Below are positions 11,626-22,115 of a stretch of DNA of 64,000 nucleotides, piece after piece. Both the position numbers and the translations under genes were made by a program. This DNA is from Diphasiastrum complanatum. Its lineage: Eukaryota; Streptophyta; Lycopodiopsida; Lycopodiales; Lycopodiaceae. The stretch covers positions 28,442,107-28,506,106 of the forward strand of contig CM055094.1 of the NCBI GenBank assembly GCA_029204225.1. Reading direction: 5' to 3'. Position 1 is the stretch's first letter, and each line of letters begins with the position of its first letter. The notes beneath the pieces were generated by a model. That model saw only the letters and a list, made by a program, of their open reading frames with translations. It did no database searches and was not told the origin of the DNA.

Positions 11626-12237
11626 CCGGTGGACACACTTCGACCACGTACATACACATACATCGGCCACCCACCAACAACCATTGGCTTTCCTCCTAAA
11701 CCATCGGCTGCCATCCAAATCATCAGTCGTCACCCAGATCGCCGCATGCTTGTCAACGATGGGCATACATTGCGTGATGGCGAACACATCTACACAATTA
11801 TTTGGTTGTTACAGCGATACAAGGAACAACAAAACTTCGGATATTTGATAACACGAGACACCAATTGTTATAGGACATGGATTTCTGAGTACAAAATCTC
11901 ACATACATTTATAGAGTAGTATTGGCAATAGATATTATTGGTACGTCACAGACGATAGATAGCTTGGTGTGCTCCCAAGCCTTTGGATGTGAGTTTTGGG
12001 AGGAATATTTTTGAGAAGTACTGATTTTTTAAATAAAATATAATATATTCACTTTTTCAAATTTTATGTATGTGGAATGTTTTCATTTCTTGATGGATTT
12101 GCACAAAATGTTTGTACCCATACTAATGCATCTTCCACGTGTTTTTCATAGTGGATATGTGGCTTTACATGTATTCTACGCATAGAATGGCTTTACATGT
12201 TTTCTACTCATAAACAGTGTGAGAAATTTCAACTAGT
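11624..12237. other. No gene seen
   Basis: Open frames running out of the microsatellites end here without recognisable motifs. The segment lies between the satellite block and the truncated copia. Confidence 0.35.
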
Positions 12238-12696
12238 TTAGTCAAGATTGGTCATAGTTTGATAAATTGCCAAATATACAATTGAGGCCAATTTCCAAAA
12301 ATCTATTTCAAGGCCTAGAATATAGTGAAGAACTCCTAAGTCTTGCATCTTAAACGCAGTACCAAGTGCATGCTTAGTTTCTTCAACTAACTTCTCATTG
12401 TTTCCACAAAGAATGATATCATCTACATAGATGAGAAGAATAATTACAAAGTTATCTACAAACTTATAATACAGAGAAGGGTCATATTCACTTAGACAAA
12501 ATCCGAGTGATATGAGATAGGAATTGAGCCTTGCATACCAAGACCTTGGTGCCTGTTTCAGTCCATATAGACTTTTGAACAAAAGATAAACTTTTGATTC
12601 ATCACCTTCCTTCACAAAACCTGGAGGCTGCTCCATATAAATCTCCTCCTCAAGGTAACCATTGAGAAATGCATTAGAAACATCAAGCTGGAACAT
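12238..12696 (-). pseudogene. Copia reverse transcriptase fragment
   Basis: The frame carries the copia RT palm motifs MFQLDVSNAFLNGYLEEEIY (first catalytic Asp), then LYGLKQAPRSWYARL, then IILLIYVDDIILCGN with the YVDD active-site pair, then MQDLGVLHYILGLEIDF. Homology ends at about residue 132, and the last 20 or so residues are unrelated, which marks the truncation. RT would copy element RNA to cDNA in the virus-like particle. Upstream it is separated from the 12683-13042 frame by the deletion near 12728. Confidence 0.85.
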
Positions 12697-13337
12697 ACTC
12701 CATTTGTGAAAACATGCAAGAGAGATGAGTCTTATACTTATTCATAGATCCATCATGATTATATTTGATTCTGAATACCCACTTACATCCAATCACATGC
12801 ATGTTGTTTGGTGGCTCCACAAGCTCCCATGTGTTATTTGACATCAAGGCTTCAAATTCTTGGGTCATTGCTTCAAACCACTCGTTGGACATCCTTAGGC
12901 TCTTCATCTGATATAAAAAGTGCATGATAGGAAGTTTCACTTTCCACTTGCCTTCCTTCTTCATCATATGTGAGCCTCCTTGGCTCAGATCTTGCTCGTG
13001 TAGATCTTCAGGGTGTGGTAGCTTGAATTTGCTCTTCCTCAAGCCTCGGCCTCACCTCTTCTTGAACAACATCAAGATTGATGATTTTAGATCTTGCATG
13101 AGTCTCGTTGATCTGTGCATCATCCAAGTTAAACTTTTGATCTTTATGGAAGATCACATATCTACTAACAACATTTCTGTCAATAGAGGGCAAATAAATC
13201 TTGTATGCTTTTTTAGTGGATGCATATCCTACAAAAATTTCTTTTACTGCACTAGGATCTTCCTTCTTCCTAGTTTCTAGAGGCACATGCACAAAGCATA
13301 CACAGCCAAAAATCCTAAGATGATCTTTCTTATACAT
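12683..13337 (-). pseudogene. Copia integrase C-terminus, linker and RT N-terminus
   Basis: Two overlapping minus-strand frames. The 13008-13337 frame has the post-integrase block LRIFGCVCFVHVPL ... FVGYASTKKAYKIYLP ... YVIFHKDQKF. The 12683-13042 frame has the RT start (ALMSNNTWELVEPPNNMHVI then GCKWVFRIKYNHDG). A frameshift joins them. Together they bridge integrase and RT as in intact copia elements. RT motifs after YKTHLS are lost to the deletion. Confidence 0.8.
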
Positions 13338-13412
13338 CTCAAATGGTGTCTTTCCTCCTATTGCAAGATTTGGAAGCCTATTACAAAGATAGTTTGCACA
13401 TGCAACTACCTC

Positions 13413-13859
13413 TCACCAATCTTTAGGCAGAGAAGCTTCTAGCCTAATGGCTTTTGCACATTCACACAAAGTTCTATTTTTTCTCTCAGCAACTCCATTT
13501 TGCTGAGGAGTATACGAACAAGAAAACTCTCTTTGAAGCCCCTCTCTCTCACAAAAGTCTTTAAACTTATTGGAAGTGTATTCTCCTCCACTATCACTTA
13601 TTAAGACTTTTAACTTGAAAGGAAACTGCTTATCTACATAAGCTTTGAAAGTAAGAAAAACATCATAGACCATGGCTTTTGAAGACAACATATAGATCCA
13701 AGAATATCTTGTATAATCATCTACAAAAGAGACAAAGCAGTTGGCTCCTCCTTTGCTCTTAGTTGATGAGAAATGAACATCAGAATATACAAGTTCAAAT
13801 GGTTGCTTTGTCTTGATACTTGATCTAGGAAAAGGCATTATGTGTGACTTTGCCAGCAC
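13413..13859 (-). pseudogene. Copia integrase catalytic core
   Basis: This frame holds the rve core. Catalytic-triad candidates are the Asp of VYSDVHFSS, the Asp of LISDSGGEYTSNKF, and the Glu of QQNGVAERKNRTLCE, at the usual D-D-35-E spacing. Integrase would insert the cDNA ends into host DNA. It stops at SLPKDW and is separated by a stop from the preceding protease/GAG-pre-integrase frame. Confidence 0.85.
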
Positions 13860-13866
13860 ACAAGCT

Positions 13867-14556
13867 TCACAACTTTAGAAGCTCCTTTGACATTGTCATT
13901 GGTAGACCAACAACTTTTTCTTCTTTGACCATAGATTGCATGGCTTTGAAATTGGGATGACCCAATCTCTTGTGCCACAGATCCTCCTGTAGGACCTTGG
14001 TCTCATAAGCAATATCTAAAATGTTAGCACTCTCCCTAGAATCTAGTTTGTACAACTTACCAATTCTAGATCCTCTAGCAATAACTTCATTTTCTCTTGA
14101 GATTATACATTTGTCAACTTGAAACTTGACATCCAATCCACTATCAAACAACTGTCCTACACTAATGAGATTCTTAGTCAATTTAGGTACATACAGTACA
14201 TCATGTAAGCAAAAAGATTTTGATGATGATGCATGTAATGGAATGCTACCTATTCCTTCAATCCTACACTCTACATCATTAGGAGTATAGATTGACCTTT
14301 TTGCACCTAGATATGGCATGAGATTAGTGAAAAAGTTCCTAGAACTAGACATATGGGAACTAGCCCCACTATCTATCCACCAGATTTCTTCATTCTTAAA
14401 AGGGAAAGATGAAAAAGTAGACATCATTAATGAATCCTCTCTTTCACTCTCTACACCCTCACACTCTTCCTCATTAGTAAGGTTAGCTTGCTTAGATTGG
14501 TTCTTCTTCTTGAAACAGTTTGATCCATAGTGTCCTTTCTTGCCACAGAAAAACAC
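13867..14556 (-). pseudogene. Copia nucleocapsid, protease and GAG-pre-integrase domain
   Basis: In order: a CCHC knuckle (FFCGKKGHYGSNCFKKK, its first Cys just outside the frame), the aspartic protease active site WWIDSGASSHM, a LYVPKLTKNLISVGQL block, and the GAG-pre-integrase signature DLWHKRLGHPNFKAMQ. The protease would mature the polyprotein. The frame ends at MSKELLKL, where intact copies continue EACVLAKSH. Confidence 0.85.
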
Positions 14557-14606
14557 TTGATCTTTGACAGCTTCTTCTTGCCACTGGCTGTTGTAGCTTG
14601 TGAGGA

Positions 14607-15323
14607 CTAATCCTCACCACCTTCTTTGGCTTTGTCCTTTTTGAAGTGTTGTTGTCCTTTGCCCTTGCCTATTGACTTGTCTCTGATGAAGAGTGCTTTG
14701 TCATCTCCACCATCTTTCAATGAAAGTCTGTTGATCCTCAACATCTTGTCCTCTTGCTTGCTTTCTTCAGCAATGAGAACACCTTGCAGTGTCTCCAAGG
14801 ATGGAAGATCCTCCCTAACAACATAAGTCTGCACAATATTGTCATACTCATCTCTAAGTCCATTTAGGACTACTTGAACAAGTTCAGTGTTCTTAAGAGC
14901 ATCACTAATACCAGCTAACTCTTGATAAAGATCCTTAACTCTCATGACATATGATGAAGCACTCTCATCTACTCTCTGATAACTTAGAAATATTTGGTTT
15001 CTAAGTGTAAGCAATCTAGAAGTATTTTTGATTTCATAGATTGTTTTTAGAGTATCCCAAGCTTCCTTGGAAGTGGTGCATGTACTGATCTCTCATAACC
15101 CTTCATTAGTAGCATTCATTTTTATAAAATGAAGGGCAATTCTGGTTCTTTTGTGGAATGCTGCAGCTTCATTAGGTGCAGCAGGTTCTTCTTCAGATCC
15201 ACTTATAATATCCATTACATCTTGTAGAATCAATAATGATTCCATTCTGACCTTCCACATTGCATAATTGGAAGATGTTAATCTCTCACTATGCTCTAAG
15301 AAATGTGAACCAGATGAAGACAT
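14607..15323 (-). pseudogene. Copia gag, split in two frames
   Basis: 15093-15323 encodes the gag N-terminus (MSSSGSHFLEHSERLTSSNY then AMWKVRMESLLIL). After a stop near 15095 a second frame (14607-15014) continues the UBN2/gag domain: LTLRNQIFLSYQRVDESASS then YVMRVKDLYQELAGI, followed by a Lys-rich tail before the zinc knuckle. Gag would form the virus-like particle. The same N-terminus is at 54514-54771 in copy 2. Confidence 0.85.
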
Positions 15324-16079
15324 CTTCTTGGTGAGAAATTCTAGTAATGGTAAAAAATGGAGTTGAAAGGATGTTGCTTGCTATCTCAATCTAGGATCTA
15401 ACACAGATGTTGATCCACTCTATAAAATCTAGCAACAGATGTGAGAATCTCAATATAAAAAATCAATCTATCTTGAATTTGGATCTTGCTTCAGTCACAA
15501 AAGAAGAAGCACATGCAAGCAAGAAGTCTATCTCTCCCACGAGTTTCAAAGTACTGATAAACTCTCTAGGAACTTACTTTCAACTCAAACACAATAATAT
15601 GTGTGAAATGAAAAGTCTAAGACCTCAGAACACTCACTTCTATCCAATTCTACTTGATTGACAGTGAAAATTGATGAAAATGGTGAAAAAGACAAATGTG
15701 TGCTAACTTTGGCATATCCCACGAGTTGACTACCCTCTCAAACTCTCTGATTGCCTAAAACTCTTCTAAAAACAAATCAAATTTAATTAGAAACAAGAGC
15801 AACACATTCTACTCTTCAATACCTATCCAACAAGCTATAGAACATCAAATTTGGATCATTCCTTGAGAAGTAGCACTCATTAATGAGGGCTGATTTCACA
15901 CATGTGAGCTCTCTATCCGTAGAGAGCTCCGCTGGATCAGATCAGCCTTGATTTGGTCCAGTTATGGTCACAGACTGCTTGTTTCTCAACGAGTTTGATT
16001 CCCTCTCCAAAATCCGAGTTCTTGCAAGCAAAAACACTGATGATCTGATGTATACACCCTCACCTCTTCAAAGCATGAA
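15324..16079 (-). other. Copia family A leader (5' untranslated region)
   Basis: Non-coding sequence between primer site and gag. It is shared with copy 2 (about 54770-55495) and partly with copy 3 (31080-31170), so it belongs to the element. Confidence 0.75.
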
Positions 16080-16091
16080 GCTTTGATACCA
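16080..16091 (-). promoter_or_regulatory. Primer-binding site (initiator tRNA-Met type)
   Basis: On the minus strand this reads TGGTATCAAAGC directly after the 5' LTR. It differs by one base from the consensus plant copia primer site TGGTATCAGAGC. Confidence 0.85.
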
Positions 16092-16816
16092 TGTGAAGAT
16101 TTTAGCACGTGTGAACTTCACCACACACCCTACAGGATCTTACTGAGGTGTTGTGATTTCACAAGATTGATCAAAGAACAATATGCTTGAAAAATCTAAG
16201 GCAAGAGCACAATGGCATACATCTGATAAAAAAATCTAACTCTTCACTATGAGAAATGAATGTTAGAAAAAATTCTAAGTGTTCAGTATGGGAAAAAGAG
16301 GCTGCTCTCAGGTAGAGAAAATCAAGCATAGAAAACTCAGGTAGAGAGAAAATGAGTCCAAAACGCCAAAATCTCAGTATTCACAATGTGGCAAATCATG
16401 CCCAACTTTTTCTACATGAGAGAGACTCGAATTCCTACAGTGGAGTTGCATGGAAAGTCCACTTAACTGAACTAATTCACCTACCATATATCCACATGTG
16501 TAACTGCATGCATGTATGTTGCATGTACTGCATGTCAACTCATAAACTTCCTAGACATTTATAGATCACTGAAACTACTTTGCATGTTGCATGCACTGAT
16601 TGCATGTGGCTTGCATGCATACAGTAAAACTTTGCATGCTATCTAAACATCTGCATGTCATCATAATTGAATCTATCTAGCTCAAATCCAAGCTACACTA
16701 GAAGGATATGTGCTCAATTCACACTCCTTTTATATACAACATGAATTTTAGTGGAAATCACCATGGACATGACCCCAAACTCGAGATAGGAAGATAATAT
16801 TTTAATAATCTTCACA
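16092..16816 (-). repeat. 5' LTR of copia family A copy 1
   Basis: 725 bp with TGTGAAGATT ... AATCTTCACA ends, so the terminal TGTGAAGATT/AATCTTCACA is an inverted repeat. It is homologous to the LTRs at 55508-56230 and 60008-60737. It is rich in TGCATG repeats at 16500-16660. Confidence 0.88.
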
Positions 16817-17245
16817 AGAAATTTCGGCACTACTTGATGGCCACACACTTCACTTTTTATACGGACCATCAGCCCTTGCTCTATCTCGTTAACAAAACCT
16901 ACAACACAGGGAGAATCACCAGATGGCTACTTCTGTTGTTGGAGTTTGATTTTTGGATAGTAGTCCGCAAGGGAAAACAACACTACATGGTAGATCATGT
17001 GTTGCGAATCAAGGGAAAGGAGGTTGCAACCCAACCCAATGATGAGTTGGCCGATGTTGCCTTATTTTATGTGGACACAATACCAGAATGGGCTGCCGAC
17101 ATTGTTGAATATCCAATGCGGGGCCAACCAGACAAATCACTACCAAAGGCAGATCAGTGAAAATTGATCTTGAAAGCTAGACCTTATCAGCTGATTGTCA
17201 GCCAATTATACCGAAGAAAACCATATGGGATTCTTTGGCCCCGGG
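16817..17245 (+). pseudogene. Ty3/gypsy RNase H and start of integrase
   Basis: The plus-strand frame 16834-17160 reads FTFYTDHQPLLYLVNK, then GRITRWLLLLLEFDF, then VVRKGKQHYMVDHVLRIKG. This is the C-terminal half of gypsy RNase H. The next frame begins ILKARPYQLIVSQLYRRKPY, the usual start of the gypsy integrase zinc-binding region. Upstream RT is absent because copia family A copy 1 abuts at 16816. Confidence 0.8.
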
Positions 17246-17631
17246 ATGTCATCTTCATCGAAGACCAATTTATTGACCTCAAGGGAAAATGCAAAGCCAA
17301 TATAGCTGACTCTTCGGTTTCATCCGACACATGGAACTTCCCAGCTCCTCAATCGATTATTTCTATCAAAGATCCAAGCTCGTCTACTTTTGACGAACAA
17401 CATATCAATGACGAATCCGAAGATGATGATGTTGAAGTTCAGCAACCACAACATGACAAAAGTGATGAACTTCCTATATTCCCTAGAAGATCATCAAGAA
17501 CTAGCAGACCACCTATCAGGTATATTGACAAGTCTGTAGCCTATCTTGTTCAGGAGCCGACTATTGTCGAAGAGGCACTCAGTCATCCCGATTCCGATCT
17601 TTGGAAGGAAGCTATGGATAAAGAGAATTAA
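17164..17631 (+). pseudogene. In-frame gypsy/copia fusion ORF
   Basis: The first 27 or so codons are gypsy integrase N-terminus. From about codon 28 (RDVIFIEDQF) the frame becomes a copia post-integrase linker, an acidic region, then the copia block RRSSRTSRPPIRY and the pre-RT stretch EALSHPDSDLWKEAMDKEN. The frame stays open across the junction near 17246. Downstream RT motifs continue in other frames, so the fusion is probably a chance join between two elements. Confidence 0.7.
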
Positions 17632-18170
17632 TCTCTTATCAAGAACCAAACACGGATGATTGTCGAATTACCTGCTAGCAAAAATCTAGTTGATTGCAAA
17701 TGGATTTTCAAAGTCAAGTAAAAAGCAGACAGAAGCATCGACAGAAAGAAAGCTCAAATTTTTGCCAGAGGATTTTCTCAAGTATAGAACGTCGATTACA
17801 CTGAGACTTTCAGTCCAGTAGTCAAGCATTTTTCTATTCGACTTTTATTATAATTTGCTGCATAGCAGATTCGAAAATACATCAAATGGATGTACAGATA
17901 GCATATCTCAATGGAGTTATCGAAGAAGGCATTTACATGGTGCAACGCGAAAGTTATATTATCAAAGGTAAACACAATCATGTGTGTAAACTCCATAAGA
18001 CACTTTATGGCTTGAAGCAATCTGCTCGAGCATGGTTTCAAAGGATCAACACTTTTCTTATTGATCATGGCTACACACCAAGCTCTTCAGATTCAAATGT
18101 TCTGGATTTACATTCTTTCTCAACAATGGTTCAATTTCCTAAAACGGTTGCAAACTATATGCGATAGCTC
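17632..18170 (+). pseudogene. Copia reverse transcriptase, heavily degraded
   Basis: Broken plus-strand frames carry VDCKWIFKVK (about 17690), then MDVQIAYLNGVIEEGIYMVQ (17886) with the first RT Asp, then LYGLKQSARAWFQRIN (18005). The YVDD block is missing, because the sequence jumps from the region after SDSNVL to RNase H. It is an internally deleted RT. Confidence 0.75.
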
Positions 18171-18529
18171 TATCTTCTACAGAATCAGAGTATATTGCAG
18201 CCTCACAAGCTACTAAGAAAGCAATTTGGTTGAGAGACTTACTTTTAGATACCAGTCTAAGTCAATATGCCCCAACATTATTATTTTGTGATAATCAAAG
18301 TGCCATTACCTTGTCAACCAACCCTAGATTTCATTCTAGGAGTAAGCACATTGAACTTAAGTATCACTATGTCAAAAGCAAAGTTCTCAACAAAGAGGTC
18401 AGATTGCAGTATTGTCGAACACAAGATATGACAACAAATATTTTTACTAAAGCATTAAGCTTGGATGCACACATGAGGTTTTGTAAGGAACTAAGTTTAA
18501 AGGTCAAGGCATTCATGGATTCGGATTAA
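18163..18529 (+). pseudogene. Copia RNase H C-terminal part
   Basis: Around 18168-18230 the strand reads ALSSTESEYIAASQATKKAI, the RNase H block with a catalytic Glu. The 18230-18529 frame continues LLFCDNQSAITLSTNP (catalytic Asp), then SKHIELKYHYVKSK, then TTNIFTKALSLDAH, and ends next to a polypurine tract. This is the normal copia C-terminus. RNase H degrades the RNA template and generates the plus-strand primer. Confidence 0.85.
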
Positions 18530-18536
18530 GGGAGAG
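18527..18536 (+). promoter_or_regulatory. Polypurine tract
   Basis: TAAGGGAGAG directly precedes the 3' LTR start TGTTGG, the standard position for plus-strand priming. Confidence 0.75.
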
Positions 18537-19300
18537 TGTTGGATTATTCTCTCACTAATTGACTAATCAACATTTTAATCTTCGTCTGACTTTTATCCAA
18601 ACCTACAGTTTTCTTCGTGTCTTTACACAGTCTACATAACTACTTGAAATAGCTCACAGTGACAGTTTACGTTCATTTCTACAGACTGATTGTATACGAC
18701 CAAAGCCACCGACTTGCATTAATCCATCAATAAGTAGTTTATGAGAAGTCCTAACTGGATGGATGCCAACACATCACAACCAACTGGATGATGCTTTGAT
18801 GACCTAATTGCTTAGTATAAATAGCTATTCATATTTCAACATCTGATGATCAGTCTTATGATCAAATAGATGATGAAGAAGAGGATTAAGTATCAAATAG
18901 TTAGTTCTCTCTCTCAAGCCTGCGAGCTTGTACACTCTTGAACATTCTAGCTCAGTTCTTTAGAGTTGATTAGAGATTGTTATTGCGCTTACTGCTTATC
19001 AGTAGTTGTGCTTAATTCAGACTTACATTTTAGCTGCTTAGAGATAGCTTAGAGTACGTGGCTCTGTGATTTACATCTGTTTCACTTCCATACTGAATCA
19101 ATACTATCTTCTTATTGCGTTCAGTCTCATCTTAGAATGTATGCGTTTCTGTAGTTCTTCGTGACTAATTATTCGTCTGATATTTCGTGATTAGTTATTT
19201 GTCTAATGTTTCACGACAAAGTATTTGTCTAATGATTCGATGCTTAATGTTTGGCTACGTAATCACTGTAGTACTGATGATTTCAAAGTTAGTTACTATA
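18537..19300 (+). repeat. 3' LTR of a copia element (right border uncertain)
   Basis: It starts TGTTGGATTATTC after the polypurine tract and contains a TATA box (TATAAATA, 18816-18823), followed by CT-rich sequence typical of R/U5. I could not find a matching 5' LTR, so the right border is estimated. No TSD can be defined. Confidence 0.65.
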
Positions 19301-19439
19301 AAATCGAACGTGATTTCTATCACTATTGTTTTGTTTGAAATTGATAGGCTTAGTCATGCATGAGGAAAGAGAAAGATAATTTATTCCGTTGCGCATGATA
19401 AGTTTTCTTTCTTGTCGTTCGAATTCTTTTTATTCGAAT

Positions 19440-19800
19440 TATTTTTTTTCGAGTTCGGCCTATCTTTCACACACCTCTTTTCAACAGTTGGATGATTATG
19501 CTAATTTTGTTCAAAGTTTTTCTATTCAAAAGACTTTGCCAAGTATTGTGGATTTGCAAGAGATCTTGGTGAATGAGGAGTATAGGCTTCAATCAAGAGG
19601 AGGGGGATCTACATCAACATCTCATTATGAAGAGGATGCTATGTTCATCAAAGGCTAGTTCAAGAGCAAAGGCAAAGGCAACTGGTCAAAAGGACAAGAT
19701 CAAGGTGAGACTTCCTCTTTTGGCAAAAAGAAAGATAAGTCTAAGCTGAAATGCTTTTATTCTGGAATCAAAGGGCATTTTGCTAATGAATGTTTGATAG
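19440..19800 (+). pseudogene. Copia gag scrap with zinc knuckle (relative of the 48-54 kb element)
   Basis: The plus strand reads ANFVQSFSIQKTLPSIVDLQ then EILVNEEYRLQS, a stop, a Lys/Gly-rich tail, and at 19745-19795 LKCFYSGIKGHFANEC, a CCHC knuckle with the second Cys changed to Ser. The same blocks occur at codons 160-263 of the intact 1342-codon ORF. Sequence before and after is lost. Confidence 0.75.
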
Positions 19801-19949
19801 ACTTCTGGTCCATTTTATCACTTGCCACATTCGAGTCAAAATATCCAACCATAGAAATGTCTTCACTCTTGTATAATAAACCATAATCTTAGGATGAAGA
19901 TATGTACCTGAGTACCATGTTGGCCATTTATTTGGTCTATTAGACGGTA

Positions 19950-20298
19950 GTGCAAGCTAATTGTGTGGAACTCTGTCATATACTTGAAAACTCCCCTTAT
20001 CATTATAAACATCTCTATAGGGGTTTGGAGACTGAAGAGGAGTTACATAATAGAGTTGTCTATTACCTGACAACACTGGAGGAAAATTTGCCCTTGTCCG
20101 ATCATAAGCCTTATCCATTGAGCTCATACCTTTTGACAGATCTCCCGCCCTATCTGTAGTCAATTGTGCTTTTTCTATTAATATGGCCTTTTGTATTGCC
20201 TCTTCTAGATCAGATGGAGCCAATTGCCTCACAGCCAATTGTATATTCCTTTTTAATCCTCTCAGATAAAACGACAATAATAATTCAGGTTCAATTTG
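19950..20298 (-). pseudogene. Ty3/gypsy gag fragment
   Basis: The minus frame reads EPELLLSFYLRGLKRNIQLA, then VRQLAPSDLEEAIQKAILIE. This is the conserved end of the retrotransposon gag domain of gypsy elements, followed by a hydrophilic tail. No zinc knuckle follows. The CACTA-like terminus at 20299 cuts it off upstream. Confidence 0.65.
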
Positions 20299-20489
20299 CA
20301 CTACAAGAATTGCCGTGATTTCCAATCAGATTTCCGACGTGAAATCGCGTTTTAATTTTTTATTGAATCGATGCGGGCATCGAAAAATGGGTCGCTAAAA
20401 TGATGTCGGAATCCGTCGCATTTAAAATCCATCGGAATCCGACGCCAAGCCCAAAAATCGACAACCGGTTGGTAAAAACAAACGGAGAA

Positions 20490-20790
20490 CATGCCACGTG
20501 GACGTCGGATTTCGACGGCCTGGCCACATGGACGGCGGATTCCGACGTCCATGTGGGAAAAAAAAACGAAAAAAAAAAAAATTCTCTGTTTTTTTTTTTT
20601 GCCACGTGGACGTCGAATTCTGACGTCCATGTGGCGGGGCCGTCGTAATTCAACGTCCACGTGGAAAAAAAACAAAAAAAAAAAAAATTCTGCCACGTGG
20701 ACGTCACTTTTTTTTTTTTCTGCCATGTGGACGTCGGATTCCGACATCCACGTGGTCGGACCGTCGGAATCCGATGTTCACGTGGCAAAA
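20490..20790. repeat. Palindromic subterminal repeat array
   Basis: Units of CCACGTGGACGTCGGA followed by its inverted partner TCCGACGTCCACGTGG occur four or more times, separated by A-runs or T-runs of 8-14 bases. Each unit can fold on itself and contains CACGTG (G-box) and GACGTC. Open frames on both strands across it are by-products of the palindromes. Confidence 0.8.
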
Positions 20791-20838
20791 AGAAAACCGT
20801 GGCAAAAACCAAACATACTCCAATCGACAGGAATTTGA

Positions 20839-21248
20839 AGTGCATACGAAAAATAAATTATTACAAAAAATGACATAGATGAAACGAACTGAAAATAGAT
20901 AAAGCCATACCTATTTCTGAGTGCATATGATGGCTTACTCATCTAGCAGCGATGGTAGGCCAGCTCTCCAAATATCTTGCAAGGAAAACTGGGTTCTAAC
21001 CCACAGAGCAGAGATAATTAAACACCCCATAGCCAAGATATCAAAGTGCATATGAAAATTAATGATTACGGAAAATGACATAGATGAAACGAACTGAAAA
21101 TAGATAAAGCCATACCTATTTTTGAGTGCATATGATGGCTCACTCATCTAGCAGCGATGGTAGGCCAGCTCTCCAAATATCTTGCAAGGAAAACTGGGTT
21201 CTACCTCACAAAGCAGAGATAATTAAGCACCCCATAGCCAAGATATCT
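20839..21248. repeat. Tandem duplication, 205-bp unit
   Basis: The segment with TGACATAGATGAAACGAACT starts at 20871 and again at 21076, and the copies stay nearly identical to the CCCCATAGCCAAGATATC block. Two units are seen, with no coding signal. Confidence 0.85.
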
Positions 21249-21637
21249 CAAGCTTCCAACGGAGATAGTGAGTCAATGGCACTCTTCAAAGTTCATTTTG
21301 AGTTCTGATTTTCAATAGAAATGCCATCATACCGAGCACGCTTGACTAGCTTTCTCTAGTTGATATCTCATTTTACATGTATCAGACAATGATGGATTAC
21401 CCTTCATGACTCGATAGGGAGTAGCAACAAGATAGCCATACTGGATCAATCAGTGAGAAAAAGTGGTAGCTCTACATCTTTGATGGTGGAGCTGGTTATG
21501 ATCTTCATTCAAACCTCATGAGCTCTCAGACTCACTATTTCACAAAGAACATAACATTAAATTTAAACGCTAAAATTTACAAAGAACATAATATTAAATC
21601 AAACTCTTCTATCTATATTTTCTTGATAAATCCCACT
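21249..21637. other. Unassigned
   Basis: No gene or known element. A short local duplication (ACAAAGAACATAA with ATTAAAT, twice in 21541-21600) is present. Confidence 0.3.
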
Positions 21638-22115
21638 TTATTGATAAATCTGAGAAGGTTACATTTCAAGTGTGTGACCGACCCTAGTCTCTGGGGCGCT
21701 AGCATGCCAAGGCAAGAGCCATGACAACATTCCAGCAAGGGAGGCTGAGACTTGGTTGGAGCTCGCCCTGAGTCGCAACCCGCACTCCCCTATAGTATTG
21801 GTGGGATTCGGCACCCCCCCTCATACCAAGCACTCTACCCAGGTTGGTAAAGTACATTTTTCTCTCTCTAGGATTTTCTCTTTCTAGAAAGTCATTTTCT
21901 CTCTCTAGATTTTATTGATCCCCAGGCTTCCTTTAATCATGCCTAGATCATGTGACGTGTTTCAGCCATAGGAACTTGGCGCCGGCTGGATTCTGGTCAC
22001 AGTTGGCGTTGTTGGCGCCAGGAGCAGCAGGGGCGCTGCTGGCGCTGGGGACAATGCTGGCGCCAATGGCACCAGAAGTAAAGCTTATGAAGATAGCTTT
22101 ACAACATCCACCCCA
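21638..22115. repeat. Direct repeat, left copy (GGCGCC-rich), possible LTR
   Basis: It matches 25150-25600, from TTTATTGATAAATCTGAGAA through the block AAGCTTATGAAGATAGCTTT, with substitutions and a few indels. It contains repeated GGCGCC/GGCGCT cores and is unusually GC-rich for the window. Confidence 0.75.

Larger units (their letters stand above)
12238..16816 (-). mobile_element. Ty1/copia element, family A copy 1, 3'-truncated
   Basis: On the minus strand the order is 5' LTR (16092-16816), primer site (16080-16091), leader, gag, protease, integrase, RT. That is the Ty1/copia order, with integrase before RT. RNase H and the 3' LTR are missing, because copia homology stops at about 12297, soon after the ILGLEIDF block of RT. 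A deletion of about 110 bases near 12728 removes part of the RT N-terminus. Stops and frameshifts split the polyprotein into at least six frames, so the copy is dead. Copies 2 and 3 of the same family lie at 46.2-56.2 kb and 31.1-34.3 kb. Confidence 0.88.
20299..21250 (+). mobile_element. CACTA-like transposon end (one terminus only)
   Basis: 20299-20310 reads CACTACAAGAAT, matching the CACTACAAGAAA termini of plant CACTA (En/Spm) transposons. It is followed by dense subterminal repeats with CCGACG/CGTCGG cores, also typical of that superfamily. It interrupts a gypsy gag frame. I find no matching ATTCTTGTAGTG terminus further right and no transposase, so this is a truncated or non-autonomous copy. 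The right limit given is where repeats stop, not a proven end. Confidence 0.6.

Noticed and set aside
10971-11848. Long ORFs of Ser-Leu, Arg-Glu and His-Thr repeats
   Set aside because: They are translations of CT, GA and CA microsatellites and of the G-rich block.
20490-20790. CRISPR-like array of palindromic repeats with spacers
   Set aside because: Spacers are A or T runs of unequal length, repeats vary, and the context is a plant transposon end.
20352-20873. Several overlapping Phe/Lys-rich ORFs on both strands
   Set aside because: They arise from palindromic repeats and homopolymer runs in the CACTA-like subterminal array.
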